A stretch of 64,000 bases of DNA from an uncultured Oscillospiraceae bacterium (GCA_947624985.1 CANQMO010000002.1:1-64000); one strand, 5' to 3'. Numbered from the stretch's first letter, positions 1 to 8,301 are shown. The notes: generated by a model from the letters alone, not told the origin. Made by a program: numbers and translations.

Positions 1-105
1 CCCTTCACCGCGCCGTACCCGGTTTCCACACAGCCAGTATTTTATTTGTGTGAGAACAAGGCGTGCCGCGCGCCGGAAACCGACTTCCACAAGCTGGATC
101 TATGA
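1..105 (+). CDS. C-terminal end of a probable DUF255/YyaL thioredoxin-domain protein (partial)
   Basis: An open frame enters from the left edge and stops with TGA at 103-105, giving the last 34 residues of a protein. The visible tail reads ...PVFYLCENKACRAPETDF... and ends in LDL. A C-x4-C-x-x-P-x-T-D pattern near the extreme C-terminus is what I recall for the DUF255/YyaL family (thioredoxin-like domain followed by an alpha/alpha-barrel), whose members often end in a similar Cys-x-Asn-x-x-Cys-x-x-Pro segment. The bulk of the protein lies outside the window, so the assignment rests on this short tail alone. Another protein with a similar Cys-rich end is possible. Confidence 0.45.
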   Translation, partial: PFTAPYPVSTQPVFYLCENKACRAPETDFHKLDL

Positions 106-226
106 CGCGTATGAGGAGAATGCTTTGGCTGAGGATGTGGGCTGAGATAGGTAAATATCGCTGTGTTGCTACCCGCAAACCCTTGATATTACTGGATTTC
201 TTGTAAAATCCTATAAGAACACCCGT

Positions 227-306
227 ACCATAACGAGTACCCATAAGGGACTTGCGTTCCCTTGTGGGTATTCTCTTTTATAGGCTGGGGTCAAGCGCCC
301 TGGCCT
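227..306. repeat. 80-bp direct repeat, copy A, containing a terminator hairpin
   Basis: These 80 bases match 32485-32564 at 78 positions by eye (differences at 232 and 301). The core is a hairpin at 238-270 (arm TACCCATAAGGGA, loop CTTGCGT, one G-T pair) followed by TTCTCTTTT, a rho-independent terminator on the plus strand. The second copy begins at the 3' end of the tRNA-Pro gene, whereas no tRNA is visible in front of this one. Confidence 0.85.
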
Positions 307-425
307 ATTTCTTTGCGGCCAAAGGCCGCTAAATAGGACTGCTCCGCTGCCCGGCTCATGTGCGGCAAGACCACATACCCTAACTTCCCGTTTATCGGGG
401 TGATTATATTGAGATTAGATAACCC

Positions 426-463
426 AAAAGCCTACTGGGATCAATCATCCCAGCAGGCTTTTT
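426..463. terminator. Bidirectional rho-independent terminator
   Basis: The arms AAAAGCCTACTGGGAT and ATCCCAGCAGGCTTTT pair over 16 positions with a single A/C mismatch around a 5-base loop, and T runs flank both sides. It can end transcripts coming from either direction. It lies downstream of the minus-strand ABC exporter and of whatever reads in from the left. Confidence 0.8.
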
Positions 464-571
464 CCGTTTAGTATTCAGAACGTGGCCGCTTTGGTTTAGA
501 TTATCTCATTTCTACGACTGGCGAATACAAGACGAGGAAACAAATCAAAAGCCGTTCATACCGTCAGCGGC

Positions 572-2194
572 TCATGCCGTTTTTAGATAGGATGCTGTCG
601 GTTGCAAATCGTACACTTGGGTAAACTGTTCCTTCCGCTCCGGGGTAAGGTGGTGGCTGACCAGTACCAGCGTCAGTTCCGGGTTCGCAAGTAGGCTATC
701 CTCCACGATGCTCGCGTTCTTCTGGTCCAGAGCGCTGGTGCCCTCGTCCACCAGGAGGATGGAGCGGTCATGGATCAGCGCCCTGGCAATAGCCACACGC
801 TGTTTCTGCCCGCCGGAGAGATTGCTGCCGTCCTCGCCCACCGGGGTGTCCAGCCCCTCCGGCATGACGGCCAGGTCCCCCGTGAGGGCGCTGTCCCGCA
901 GGGCCTTTTCCATCTGCGCGTCGGAGAAGTCCTCGCCCAGGGTGATGTTGTCCCGGATGGTGGAGTTGAAAAGGAACACGTTCTGTTCGATGTAGCTCAT
1001 CTGCTGCTGGAGCTGCTCCGGTGTGAATTCATGGGCATCCGTGCTGTCGAATTGAATAGTGCCGCTGTAATCCGGCAGCCAGCCCAAGAGGAGCTTCAAA
1101 AGCGTGGACTTCCCGCACCCGGAGGGGCCGGTCAGGGCGTACTTGCCGCCCTTTTTGAAGGTGAGGGACAGATCCTGAAGGACGGGCTTCTCGTCATATT
1201 GGAAAGTCAGGTCCTTCACGGTGATGGCATTGCTGAGCGCGTGAAGACCGCCGCTTTCTTCGTCCTGAATACCGGCACCACGAACGGTGATCTTATCAAA
1301 ATAGGGCTTTGTGGAGGAGAACGACAGCAGGAGCTGTGCCATGGTCCCGATCCCGTTGGAGAGGCTGCCGCACAGATTGCCGCCGCCCATCAGAGCGCCC
1401 TGAAGGATCACGCCTCGGATGGACAGCACGCCGATCAAAACATCTATCAGCATCTGTAAAGCTATGTTTACGCACCCGAACCCCGCGCCTATAAAGCCTT
1501 TCACATAAGTCAATTTGAATTTTGGCTTTTCGATCTGCTCGCTGGCCTCCTCCGTCCCCTGCCGGAAACGCTGTTCCCGGCCAAAGGAGCGCAGAACGTC
1601 ATAGCCGGACAAAATATCCTTCAGCCTCCCGGTGGCCTTGGCCTGCCCCGCCTCGCAGACTTCGCCCAGCTTTTCCATTCGTTTATTGAACAGTTGGGGG
1701 ACAAGCGTCATAACGACGACATTGACCAGCGCCGCCACAAGCAGGGACCAGTGGAGCGTCAGCAGGGCGATGGCGCTGAAGATGGCGCTCGCTGCGGCAT
1801 CGACACACTGATAGAACGGTCTCCAGGCCAGGTTCTCGATCTGGTTTACATCGTTGGTGAACCAGGACAGGTATTCCCCCGTGTCCTTCCCGTGGAACTC
1901 CACATGGGACTTACGAAGCAGCGTTGCCGTCATGTCCCGCCGGACCGCGTTGTTCATGGCCTGGATGGCGCGCCCCTGGAAAAACTCGACGAGACTGTTG
2001 ACCCACATCAGAAGGAACCATGCGCCTGTCATCATCAGCGACCAAAACAAAAAGCTGCGCAGATCAAGTTCAATTATGCTTTGAAAGGACCGCATCATCA
2101 GAAGGTTGTTCCCGGTCTGTAGGGCGCTTACGACAAGCCCCAGCAGGACCGCCAAAAGATTTGCAGCCCAATGCTTTTTCAGATAATAACGCAT
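572..2194 (-). CDS. ABC exporter, fused membrane and ATPase domains
   Basis: This 540-residue protein has an N-terminal membrane domain (about residues 1-290, several hydrophobic segments, with the exporter-type stretch DTGEYLSWFTNDVNQIE) and a C-terminal ATPase domain. Walker A (GPSGCGKST), the signature LSGGQKQR, Walker B (ILLVDEGTSALD) and a switch histidine (VSHH) are all present, so it should be an active homodimeric or heterodimeric half-transporter in the cell membrane. The start ATG has AAAGGAGG 8 bases upstream. It follows the XRE regulator gene by 15 bases and is surely co-transcribed with it. The substrate cannot be read from sequence; peptide, drug or lipid export are all possible. 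Confidence 0.9.
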   Translation of the reverse strand: MRYYLKKHWAANLLAVLLGLVVSALQTGNNLLMMRSFQSIIELDLRSFLFWSLMMTGAWFLLMWVNSLVEFFQGRAIQAMNNAVRRDMTATLLRKSHVEFHGKDTGEYLSWFTNDVNQIENLAWRPFYQCVDAAASAIFSAIALLTLHWSLLVAALVNVVVMTLVPQLFNKRMEKLGEVCEAGQAKATGRLKDILSGYDVLRSFGREQRFRQGTEEASEQIEKPKFKLTYVKGFIGAGFGCVNIALQMLIDVLIGVLSIRGVILQGALMGGGNLCGSLSNGIGTMAQLLLSFSSTKPYFDKITVRGAGIQDEESGGLHALSNAITVKDLTFQYDEKPVLQDLSLTFKKGGKYALTGPSGCGKSTLLKLLLGWLPDYSGTIQFDSTDAHEFTPEQLQQQMSYIEQNVFLFNSTIRDNITLGEDFSDAQMEKALRDSALTGDLAVMPEGLDTPVGEDGSNLSGGQKQRVAIARALIHDRSILLVDEGTSALDQKNASIVEDSLLANPELTLVLVSHHLTPERKEQFTQVYDLQPTASYLKTA

Positions 2195-2209
2195 GACGTT
2201 GCCTCCTTT

Positions 2210-3112
2210 CTATGCGTTGTGCCGTCCGTCCGGCACGTCTTTTCCTGTTTCCACCCAGACCTCGTCCGGCGCCAGGACCGGCGCGGCGTCGCCAAACCGC
2301 ATAACGTTTGAATCCCACTGCATGAGCGTCCTCCCGAGCAGGAGAAAGGGGATCAGCTTCAAAGGCTCTTTCACCGTATAGACGGTCGCCTTGCCATCCT
2401 CCAGTTCAAGCTCCATGGAGGACAGCATTTCTCGCTCCGTCAACGCCTCCAGCAGTTCTACTGCCGTCTCCTTCGGCATTGTCAGATCCTTCACCACAAC
2501 GCCCGGAGAAAACCAGCCTATGCTGCGTCTGTAGAGATAGCCCAGCAGTTCCAGGCAGCCCGGCTTTGCCAGGACCGCAAAGAGCTTTCGGTATTCCTCC
2601 ATGGGGGCAAGCCACTGGGCCCAGCCGCCCTCTGGCTTCGGCCAGAGCGTTACAAAGGACAGGTCCGACCCGTGGACGTCCAGCAATATACCGCCCTCTC
2701 CCAGGACCTGCGACAAAAAGAGCTGGCTGCTGCCGTCCCCGCAGTCAAGCTTGCAGGATTCAGGATAGCTCATATCCGGCAGAACGAAATCCCCCGGCGC
2801 GAAGTGTCCTATGGATCTCCAGACCAGACGGCAAAACTGATTTAGCCGCTCCCCGGCAGGGAACCCCCGCAGCCAGCGGCCCACCGCGTCCGCCGGGTCC
2901 TCCTGCTCTCCGCCCTGCATGCCAAAGAGGGCGTCGATGGTCACGCCCAGCTGCCGGGACAACACCGGCAGCAGTTCCACATCCGGCGTGCCGCCTTTTT
3001 CCCATTTGCTCACAGCCTGGGAGGATACGCCTACCATGTTCCCCAGCTGTTCCTGCGTCAGTCCCCGCTCTTTTCGCAGAGCGGCGATCTGTTCACTCAG
3101 TTTGCTTGGCAT
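2210..3112 (-). CDS. XRE-family helix-turn-helix regulator with long C-terminal domain
   Basis: The first ~65 residues are a typical HTH_XRE domain (LRKERGLTQEQLGNMVGVSSQAVSKWE). The remaining ~235 residues have no domain I recognise and may bind a ligand. A GTG further upstream (3121) is open, but the ATG at 3112 is the better start because AAAGGA lies about 11 bases before it and only about 4 before the GTG. The gene is the first of a two-gene unit with the ABC exporter, so it probably controls exporter expression. The AT-rich region upstream carries the short dyad CAAC-N5-GTTG (3196-3208), a possible binding site. Confidence 0.85.
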   Translation of the reverse strand: MPSKLSEQIAALRKERGLTQEQLGNMVGVSSQAVSKWEKGGTPDVELLPVLSRQLGVTIDALFGMQGGEQEDPADAVGRWLRGFPAGERLNQFCRLVWRSIGHFAPGDFVLPDMSYPESCKLDCGDGSSQLFLSQVLGEGGILLDVHGSDLSFVTLWPKPEGGWAQWLAPMEEYRKLFAVLAKPGCLELLGYLYRRSIGWFSPGVVVKDLTMPKETAVELLEALTEREMLSSMELELEDGKATVYTVKEPLKLIPFLLLGRTLMQWDSNVMRFGDAAPVLAPDEVWVETGKDVPDGRHNA

Positions 3113-3565
3113 ACAAAGCACCGTCCTTTCGCCTTTCTGGTTGAATTATGCCACAAACAATAGTTGAATACAATAGAGGCGATTTTGCATATTTACAACT
3201 AATGGTTGCGTTTTGGGGCGTTGCAGTGTATTTTCAACGTCATTTTTAAATGCTTTCTCTGTCGAGAAGATGCGTTGCATTCCAATTTTGGCGTTTTATA
3301 TGACCTTTGTTTATAATGGGCCCAGCAGCATATTTGCTTTTGGGCCCATTATTCTTTGATTATCCTTGACAAATGTTCTCTTGCGAAACCCGCTTCGCTG
3401 GGCTTTCGCGGGAGCCCTGGGGGAGGTCCCTTATGGGGAGTCGTACCACGTCAGAAGAGCTTTGAAGATGATCGCAGCACTGTTTGGAAACGTTTTGTTT
3501 CTACTGGACAGCAGAAGTAAATATCCTCCATAATGGCAAAGAAATATTTTGCCGCGGAGGATGCC
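3113..3565. other. Gene-free stretch with promoter-like DNA and a hairpin
   Basis: The 450 bases between the XRE gene and the recombinase are AT-rich in the first half, as expected of the XRE promoter. They carry the dyad CAAC-TAATG-GTTG at 3196-3208 and a perfect 12-bp hairpin at 3313-3352 (ATAATGGGCCCA and its complement) followed by TCTTTG, a likely terminator. A GC-rich hairpin (GCGAAACCC / GGG-C-TTTCGC) lies at about 3385-3411. No protein gene is supported. Confidence 0.55.
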
Positions 3566-4474
3566 ATGGAACAAATCAATAAGATCATCAAGACGTATTT
3601 GGAAAACTGCGAGTATGAAAAGGAACTGTCCCCTCACACGGTCAAAGCGTATCGCATTGATCTGGAGCAATTTTCGCGCTTCACCAATGGGTCGTGGGCG
3701 GACAAGGATACGCTGAGCGAGTACATAAAGTACTTAAACGCCAGCTTTTCCCCGAGATCGGTCAAGCGGAAGCTGGCAAGTGTGCGCGCCTTTTATCACG
3801 ATCTGGAATTGAACGGCGTCTTGGAAAACAACCCCTTTGACAAACTGCGCGTTAAGATACACGCACCGCAGCAGCTTCCGCGGACGATCCCTGAGCAGGT
3901 GATCCGAGAGCTGCTGCGGTGTGCGTATGATTCCTATGCCCCAGGCAGGCGCAAGGTCTTACGCGATATATTCGTGCTGGAGCTTCTGTTCGGCAGCGGC
4001 GTAAGAGTATCCGAACTGTGCGCGCTGTCCGTCGATACGTTTTTCGTTGACGAAAGCGGCATGCGGATGCTGATCAAGGGCAAGGGGAGAAAGGAACGGA
4101 TCATTCAGCTTACTACGCCTGAATTAATCCATCTCGGTCAGAGGTATTGCGCGGAGTACGCGGAAGACATACAGCGGACAGGGATGATCCTCTTTAACGA
4201 TCGTGGGTTGCCGCTCTCAACACAATCCGTCCGGCGTATCATCAGAAAATACCTAAGCAGGACCGATTCGCAAGGCGACATCACCCCGCACATGTTTCGC
4301 CACACCTTTGCCACCTCTCTGCTTGAGGCTGGCATGGACATCAGATATATCCAATCCTTGCTGGGGCACAGTTCCATATCTACTACGCAGATATACACGC
4401 ATGTCACGTCCCACCAGCAGACGTTGCTGCTCGCGGAGAAGCATCCCCGCGGAAAAATGAGTTTCTCATTATGA
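3566..4474 (+). CDS. Tyrosine site-specific recombinase, XerC/XerD-like
   Basis: The 302-residue protein has the SAM-like core-binding domain (about 1-95) and a catalytic domain with every expected residue: Arg147 (GSGVRVSEL), Lys173 (KGKGRKER), His242 and Arg245 (HMFRHTFAT), His268 (LLGHSS) and Tyr277 (TTQIYTH). Its length fits the Xer type without an arm-binding domain. An ATG at 3533 is in frame but has no ribosome site; the ATG at 3566 has CGGAGG 5 bases upstream and is chosen. It cuts and rejoins DNA. Being next to an eroded transposase and 3 kb from repeat copy A, it more likely belongs to a mobile element or integron-like unit than to chromosome dimer resolution, but that is inference. 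Confidence 0.9.
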   Translation: MEQINKIIKTYLENCEYEKELSPHTVKAYRIDLEQFSRFTNGSWADKDTLSEYIKYLNASFSPRSVKRKLASVRAFYHDLELNGVLENNPFDKLRVKIHAPQQLPRTIPEQVIRELLRCAYDSYAPGRRKVLRDIFVLELLFGSGVRVSELCALSVDTFFVDESGMRMLIKGKGRKERIIQLTTPELIHLGQRYCAEYAEDIQRTGMILFNDRGLPLSTQSVRRIIRKYLSRTDSQGDITPHMFRHTFATSLLEAGMDIRYIQSLLGHSSISTTQIYTHVTSHQQTLLLAEKHPRGKMSFSL

Positions 4475-4477
4475 TCG

Positions 4478-4956
4478 ATGGGGATTAAAACACAGCCATC
4501 CGTCAGTGGTGCATCGGTGCGAACACTGGAGAAAGAGTATCACGCAGGCCGGAGCATGATCTGCCGCTGGGTAAAGAAGTACCTGGCGGAAGGAGAAAAC
4601 TCCTTTGTGCATAAAGGACACCCGTGAAACCCTTTAGACAAGGAACACCGAATCGATATGAAAAAGACCACGTTTGGCAGACAGCGCTGTTGCAAAAGGC
4701 CCACGCTGAACACCCCTCCTACGGCTATCACCGTCTGGCAAGAGATGTGTTTAATAGAACAGGTTGGGTGTTTTCAGACAATTTGGCTCATAAATGCTGT
4801 AAACTGGCTGGCATCCATTCTAAAGCCAGAAAGTATAAATACCGGCCGCCGGGGGATGAGCATGTCGCCTTTCCTAACTTGGTTTATGGACAGTGGAATG
4901 CTTCTCGTCCTCTGGAACTCGTGGTTCCAGATATGACCAAACTCTTGACTACTGCA
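4478..4956 (+). pseudogene. Eroded IS3-family transposase (OrfA and OrfB remnants)
   Basis: Two frames carry IS3-type fragments. The first (4478-4627, 49 codons) holds a helix-turn-helix piece (RSMICRWVKKYL) like OrfA. It ends in TGA overlapping a GTG at 4624, after which a second frame reads an OrfB-like HTH_21 segment (HAEHPSYGYHRLARDVF) and the beginning of the integrase core (ELVVPDMTKL, matching the region of the first catalytic Asp). Nothing past that Asp remains: the other acidic residues are missing and the frame runs straight into the next gene. No terminal inverted repeats were recognised. It is a dead remnant. Confidence 0.75.
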
Positions 4957-5002
4957 CAGAGAGGGCGGTTTTATTTTGACCTTCCCCCCGCTTTCGACCG
5001 TT

Positions 5003-5044
5003 TTTGCCCCGGTCTTGTCCCATTCTATAAGCAGAATGGGACAA
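5003..5044 (+). promoter_or_regulatory. Promoter with a 12-bp inverted repeat centred on the -10 box
   Basis: A -35-like TTTGCC (5003-5008) is 17 bases from TATAAG (5026-5031). Perfect 12-base arms TTGTCCCATTCT (5015-5026) and AGAATGGGACAA (5033-5044) surround a six-base centre that contains most of the -10 box. As DNA this would be an operator that blocks the promoter; as RNA it would be a hairpin just before the ribosome site of the gene starting at 5059. Confidence 0.5.
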
Positions 5045-5058
5045 AGGGGGGGCGCAGG

Positions 5059-6237
5059 ATGCGGCGGATGATCCTTGCGGTGCTGCTGGGCGCGCTGGCC
5101 ATGGTCGTGGCGGCCAGAGCCGAACAGCAGCCGGAGACGGCGGCGGCCGCCATGGATATCGCATGGGACGGACAGTTTTACAACGTTCTGGACCGGACGC
5201 GGACCGTCTCCTCCGGAACGGCGGGCAGTTCCCTGCTGGCGGAGGCGGACCGCTACTTCCTCTCCCGCACACCCACGGCCAAGCACGCCTATACCGGCCT
5301 GCTGGCCGGGAAAAACCTGATCCTTCTGCTGGCGGAAAACTGGGAGCCGGCGGTGGTGGACGCCGCCGCCACGCCCATGCTCAGCAAGCTGTGGGACGGC
5401 GGCGCGCACTTTACGGAGATGTACGCCCCGGACTGGTATCAGGGCGCCGACGGCAGGGAATTCGCCCTGCTGTCCGGGCTCGCGCCCACCACGATCCGGG
5501 GGGACACCGCCATGGTCTGGACCGGCCGGCAGAACACCCGCCTGCCCTTTGCCCTGGCGTGCTGCCTCGGGGCGGCGGGATACGACTGCCGGGCCTACCC
5601 CGCCGCCGCCGGGCTGGAGGCATCCTACGCGGCGCTGGGCTTTGCCGGGACGGAGCCCGCCGGGGACGGCGCCGTGGGCGACGCCCTGGCCGCTCTGGCC
5701 GCCGGGGACAAGCCCTTTTTCGCCTACTATGTGCTGACGGGGACGGACGGGGAACCGGCGCTGGCACGGCTGTGGCAGGCCATGGAGGCGGCGGGACTCA
5801 CGGAAAACACGGCGGTATGTCTCATGACGGGACACCCGGACCCGCTGCGGGGGCACCTTTTTTTATGGGGGCCGGGACTGGAGAGCGCCCGGGTGGGACT
5901 GCCCTGCTCGGACATCGACGTAACGCCCACGCTGCTGGATCTGTTCGGCGCGGCCTATGACGCCCGGTTCCTCTCCGGGCGGGACATGCTCTCGCCGGAG
6001 CTCTCCGGTCCGGCGGCGCTGGTGAGCCTGTACGGCAGCGCCTACTCCGACTGGGTGACGGACGAGGGCTGTTATCTGGCGGCCAGCGAGACCTTTTTCC
6101 CGGCGGAGGACCGGCCGGACGGCGGTCAGGAGACGAAAAGCTACGTCCGGCAGATGTGCCAGGCCGTCTACGACCGGTACGCCTACGCCCATCAGGTATT
6201 GGAGAGCGATTATTTCCGGGCCGCCGGCGTCTGGTAA
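5059..6237 (+). CDS. Secreted LTA synthase/sulfatase-like protein, active site degenerate
   Basis: The 392-residue protein starts with a signal peptide (hydrophobic residues 4-18, likely cleavage after ARA-21) and then a domain that follows the LtaS phosphoglycerol-transferase pattern: KNLILLLAENWE, PMLSKLWDGGAHFTEMY, REFALLSGLAPT and DIDVTPTLLDLFG. Full LtaS proteins have five membrane helices; these are absent here. The metal-binding Glu93 is kept. The segment around the LtaS nucleophile Thr reads QGADGREF with no Thr, and the Asp-His pair is replaced by TGH at 257-259, so catalysis is doubtful. The frame is open through the upstream transposase remnant, but the ATG at 5059 has AGGGGGGCGCAGG before it and the signal peptide begins there. 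Confidence 0.7.
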   Translation: MRRMILAVLLGALAMVVAARAEQQPETAAAAMDIAWDGQFYNVLDRTRTVSSGTAGSSLLAEADRYFLSRTPTAKHAYTGLLAGKNLILLLAENWEPAVVDAAATPMLSKLWDGGAHFTEMYAPDWYQGADGREFALLSGLAPTTIRGDTAMVWTGRQNTRLPFALACCLGAAGYDCRAYPAAAGLEASYAALGFAGTEPAGDGAVGDALAALAAGDKPFFAYYVLTGTDGEPALARLWQAMEAAGLTENTAVCLMTGHPDPLRGHLFLWGPGLESARVGLPCSDIDVTPTLLDLFGAAYDARFLSGRDMLSPELSGPAALVSLYGSAYSDWVTDEGCYLAASETFFPAEDRPDGGQETKSYVRQMCQAVYDRYAYAHQVLESDYFRAAGVW

Positions 6238-6244
6238 AAGGCGG

Positions 6245-6273
6245 TTGCGTTTGCGGGAAAAACAGCGTATAAT
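6245..6273 (+). promoter_or_regulatory. Sigma-A-type promoter for the anchored surface protein
   Basis: TTGCGT (6245-6250) and a perfect TATAAT (6268-6273) are separated by 17 bases. The gene start at 6348 lies 75 bases downstream, so this gene has its own promoter even though it directly follows the LtaS-like gene. Confidence 0.7.
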
Positions 6274-6347
6274 GATCTTGGAAAGCAGGAAGAAAGAGCG
6301 GCGCCCGGTCTCCGGGCGCTGTGCCGCAGGGAACGGGAGGGAGAGCC

Positions 6348-7067
6348 ATGAAGCTGAAGCGAGTCGCCATCATTGTCGTTGTTCTGGCGATGGCCGTCGT
6401 CCTGGAGATGGTCCTGATGGACCGCCTCACCGGGCGGGAGACCGCCGGTGTGCAGGCCCCCACGGCCACGCCGGTGAGCAGCGCCTCCGTCACCGGCGGG
6501 GACATTACGCCCACGCCGGTCCCCACCGTCACGCCCCTGGCTACCGCGCCGGGCTACACCAGTATACCGGTCAGCCGCCGGGATCAGTCCTCCTCCGACT
6601 CCGCCGAGACCCAGGCCCCCACCCAGGCGCCTACCCAGGCCCCCGCCACCCAGGCGCCGGCTACCGCGCCTCCCACCGAGCCCCCCTCCTCCGGCGTGGG
6701 CTCCGTGCTGTCGGACGGCAACTTTTCCTCCGACACCGGCGTGGGTCTGAACACCAATATCAGCTGGACCGCCACGGAGCTCGGCGGCGGCAGGGCCCGT
6801 ATCAATGTGACCGGCTATGTGAACTCCTATGAGCTCAATGTCACCAGTCTGCCCGTCACCATCAGCTTTGGCGGCTACTCCACCACCGTGACCGGCAGCA
6901 GCGTCAACGTCTCCTCCGGCCCCACCAGCACCCAGCTTTTCTCCACGTCCTTCGACGTGGACTCCGGCGCCGAGGGGGACATGACTGTCTCCTGGAAGTT
7001 CAACGGCACATACAGCGACGTGGAGCTCAGCGAAGTGGTCGCCTCGGGATACGTCTACACCAGTTGA
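6348..7067 (+). CDS. Membrane-anchored extracellular protein with Pro/Thr-rich stalk
   Basis: The 239-residue product has one N-terminal membrane segment (about 6-22, uncleaved anchor likely), a low-complexity stalk of about 85 residues with TQAPTQAPTQAPATQAP-type repeats, and a C-terminal globular part of about 120 residues rich in Thr, Ser and Val. That part alternates in the way of a beta-sandwich (INVTGYVNSYELNVTSLPVTISFGG). I do not recognise the family. The start at ATG 6348 is chosen because GGGAGGG precedes it; an in-frame ATG at 6321 has none. A strong hairpin ends the transcript right after the stop. It would display its C-terminal domain outside the cell. Confidence 0.75.
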   Translation: MKLKRVAIIVVVLAMAVVLEMVLMDRLTGRETAGVQAPTATPVSSASVTGGDITPTPVPTVTPLATAPGYTSIPVSRRDQSSSDSAETQAPTQAPTQAPATQAPATAPPTEPPSSGVGSVLSDGNFSSDTGVGLNTNISWTATELGGGRARINVTGYVNSYELNVTSLPVTISFGGYSTTVTGSSVNVSSGPTSTQLFSTSFDVDSGAEGDMTVSWKFNGTYSDVELSEVVASGYVYTS

Positions 7068-7082
7068 ATAACGCCTTCTATC

Positions 7083-7118
7083 ATGCGCCTCTGCGGTGAA
7101 CAGGGGCGCATTTTTATC
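7083..7118 (+). terminator. Rho-independent terminator
   Basis: ATGCGCCTCTG (7083-7093) pairs with CAGGGGCGCAT (7101-7111) through one T-G pair over 11 positions, and TTTTTATCTT follows. It ends the transcript of the surface protein gene. Confidence 0.85.
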
Positions 7119-7300
7119 TTCATATATCCACACCAGCTTTTTCCCGCCCGGTGTTTCTAAAAAAATATGTAAAAATGTTAAAAATTTTAAAATAACACTG
7201 GGAATTATCCAGCAAATATGTTACAATGATGACCTGTTCATTCTTTCTTTGTCCAGTTTGTTGTTACAACTAAACTCTTGATGAAAGGAACCCGTCCATA

Positions 7301-8284
7301 ATGCCTCAAACACCACGGCGCCGACAGGCACGGGGCTGTCGGCGTCCCCTGAGTACCGCTATCCTGGCGGAAACTTTTATGGTGGATATCCTGGGTCAAA
7401 GCAAGAGAGATCCAAAATTTGCCGAAATTTCTGCGAATATCGTCCGGTTGGAAGATCTTGTCAAGAATCTCGAATCTCTCCCCACCGCCTCTGCCCATGA
7501 CCACCGTCATCACGATTACCGCAGCGACGAGGACCGTGAAGAACTGCGGGAGCGCATACTAAAGGAACTGGCTACCCTCCCGCGGCTGGAAAATGACGAC
7601 GACATTATTCTCGGCAGCGGTGGCGCAGGTCCGGAAAAGGTGTTAGCTGATCAGCACGCCTTTATCGTCAGTGGGCCGCCCGCCTCCGGGAAGTCACGTA
7701 TTGCAAGGGCTCTGGCGGATGCCTACGGCGCGTATATTCTGGATGCCGATTACGCCAAGCGAAAATTCCCCGAATACTCCCTGCATGAGGCTGGGGCCTC
7801 TCTCCTGCACGAAGAGTCACATGAATTGATCTTCGCAAAAGAAAACAGTTTATTTGAATATTGCGTCACTCATCACTACAATCTGGTAGTCCCGACGGTC
7901 GGAAGAACATATCACTCTGTGGACGACATTATCCAGGCTCTTCTCTCCGCCCAATACCGGATACATATCTGCAACGTGGTCCTGGACAGGCATATATGTG
8001 TTCAGAGAGCGTACCAGCGTTTCTTGGAGACCAATCGTTATGTTCCGCTGTCATACATCTTTGATGAGGTAGGCAACGAGCCGGAGATCGTATATTTTCG
8101 ACTAAAGCGGTTCTATGAGATGCATCCAAAGATGGTGGAGTTCATGCAGATATCGACAGACGTTCCCCTGGGGGCGCCTTACGAGGTCGTGGAATGCACC
8201 CCCGAACCACATGGCGGACCGGATGACGACGGCGGCGGTGCTGCCCCGGCAGGATATCGCATGGACCAGATCCAGTACACATAA
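7301..8284 (+). CDS. Zeta toxin-like kinase
   Basis: The 327-residue protein carries a P-loop GPPASGKS at 125-132 and then features of the zeta/PezT family: YILDADYAKRKFPEY, a HEESHEL segment and a VGRTYHSVDDIIQALLSAQYRIHI strand-helix unit. Zeta toxins phosphorylate UDP-N-acetylglucosamine and block wall synthesis; other zeta-like kinases have different targets. An extra N-terminal region of ~120 residues precedes the kinase and has no recognised fold. ATG 7301 has AAAGGA 11 bases upstream. A later ATG at 7379 is possible, since a perfect 10-bp hairpin (7319-7344) occupies the first codons. No epsilon-type antitoxin lies upstream; a small gene follows after 17 bases. Confidence 0.75.
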   Translation: MPQTPRRRQARGCRRPLSTAILAETFMVDILGQSKRDPKFAEISANIVRLEDLVKNLESLPTASAHDHRHHDYRSDEDREELRERILKELATLPRLENDDDIILGSGGAGPEKVLADQHAFIVSGPPASGKSRIARALADAYGAYILDADYAKRKFPEYSLHEAGASLLHEESHELIFAKENSLFEYCVTHHYNLVVPTVGRTYHSVDDIIQALLSAQYRIHICNVVLDRHICVQRAYQRFLETNRYVPLSYIFDEVGNEPEIVYFRLKRFYEMHPKMVEFMQISTDVPLGAPYEVVECTPEPHGGPDDDGGGAAPAGYRMDQIQYT

Positions 8285-8301
8285 GAAAGGAGCTAACCCA
8301 C

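Larger units (their letters stand above)
106..571. other. Gene-free stretch with a repeat and hairpins
   Basis: No credible gene is seen between the partial left-edge gene and the ABC exporter. The stretch holds copy A of the 80-bp repeat (227-306), a hairpin at 304-337 (arms CCTATTT...AAATAGG with inner GCGGCC/GGCCGC), and a strong terminator at 426-463. A shorter hairpin at 550-572 (AGCCG/CGGCT) overlaps the stop codon of the ABC gene and is followed on the minus strand by TTTTG, so it may end that transcript. Confidence 0.6.

Noticed and set aside
5..244. 79-codon minus-strand frame at the left edge
   Set aside because: It crosses the repeat and its terminator, and is antisense to the Cys-motif tail of the partial gene.
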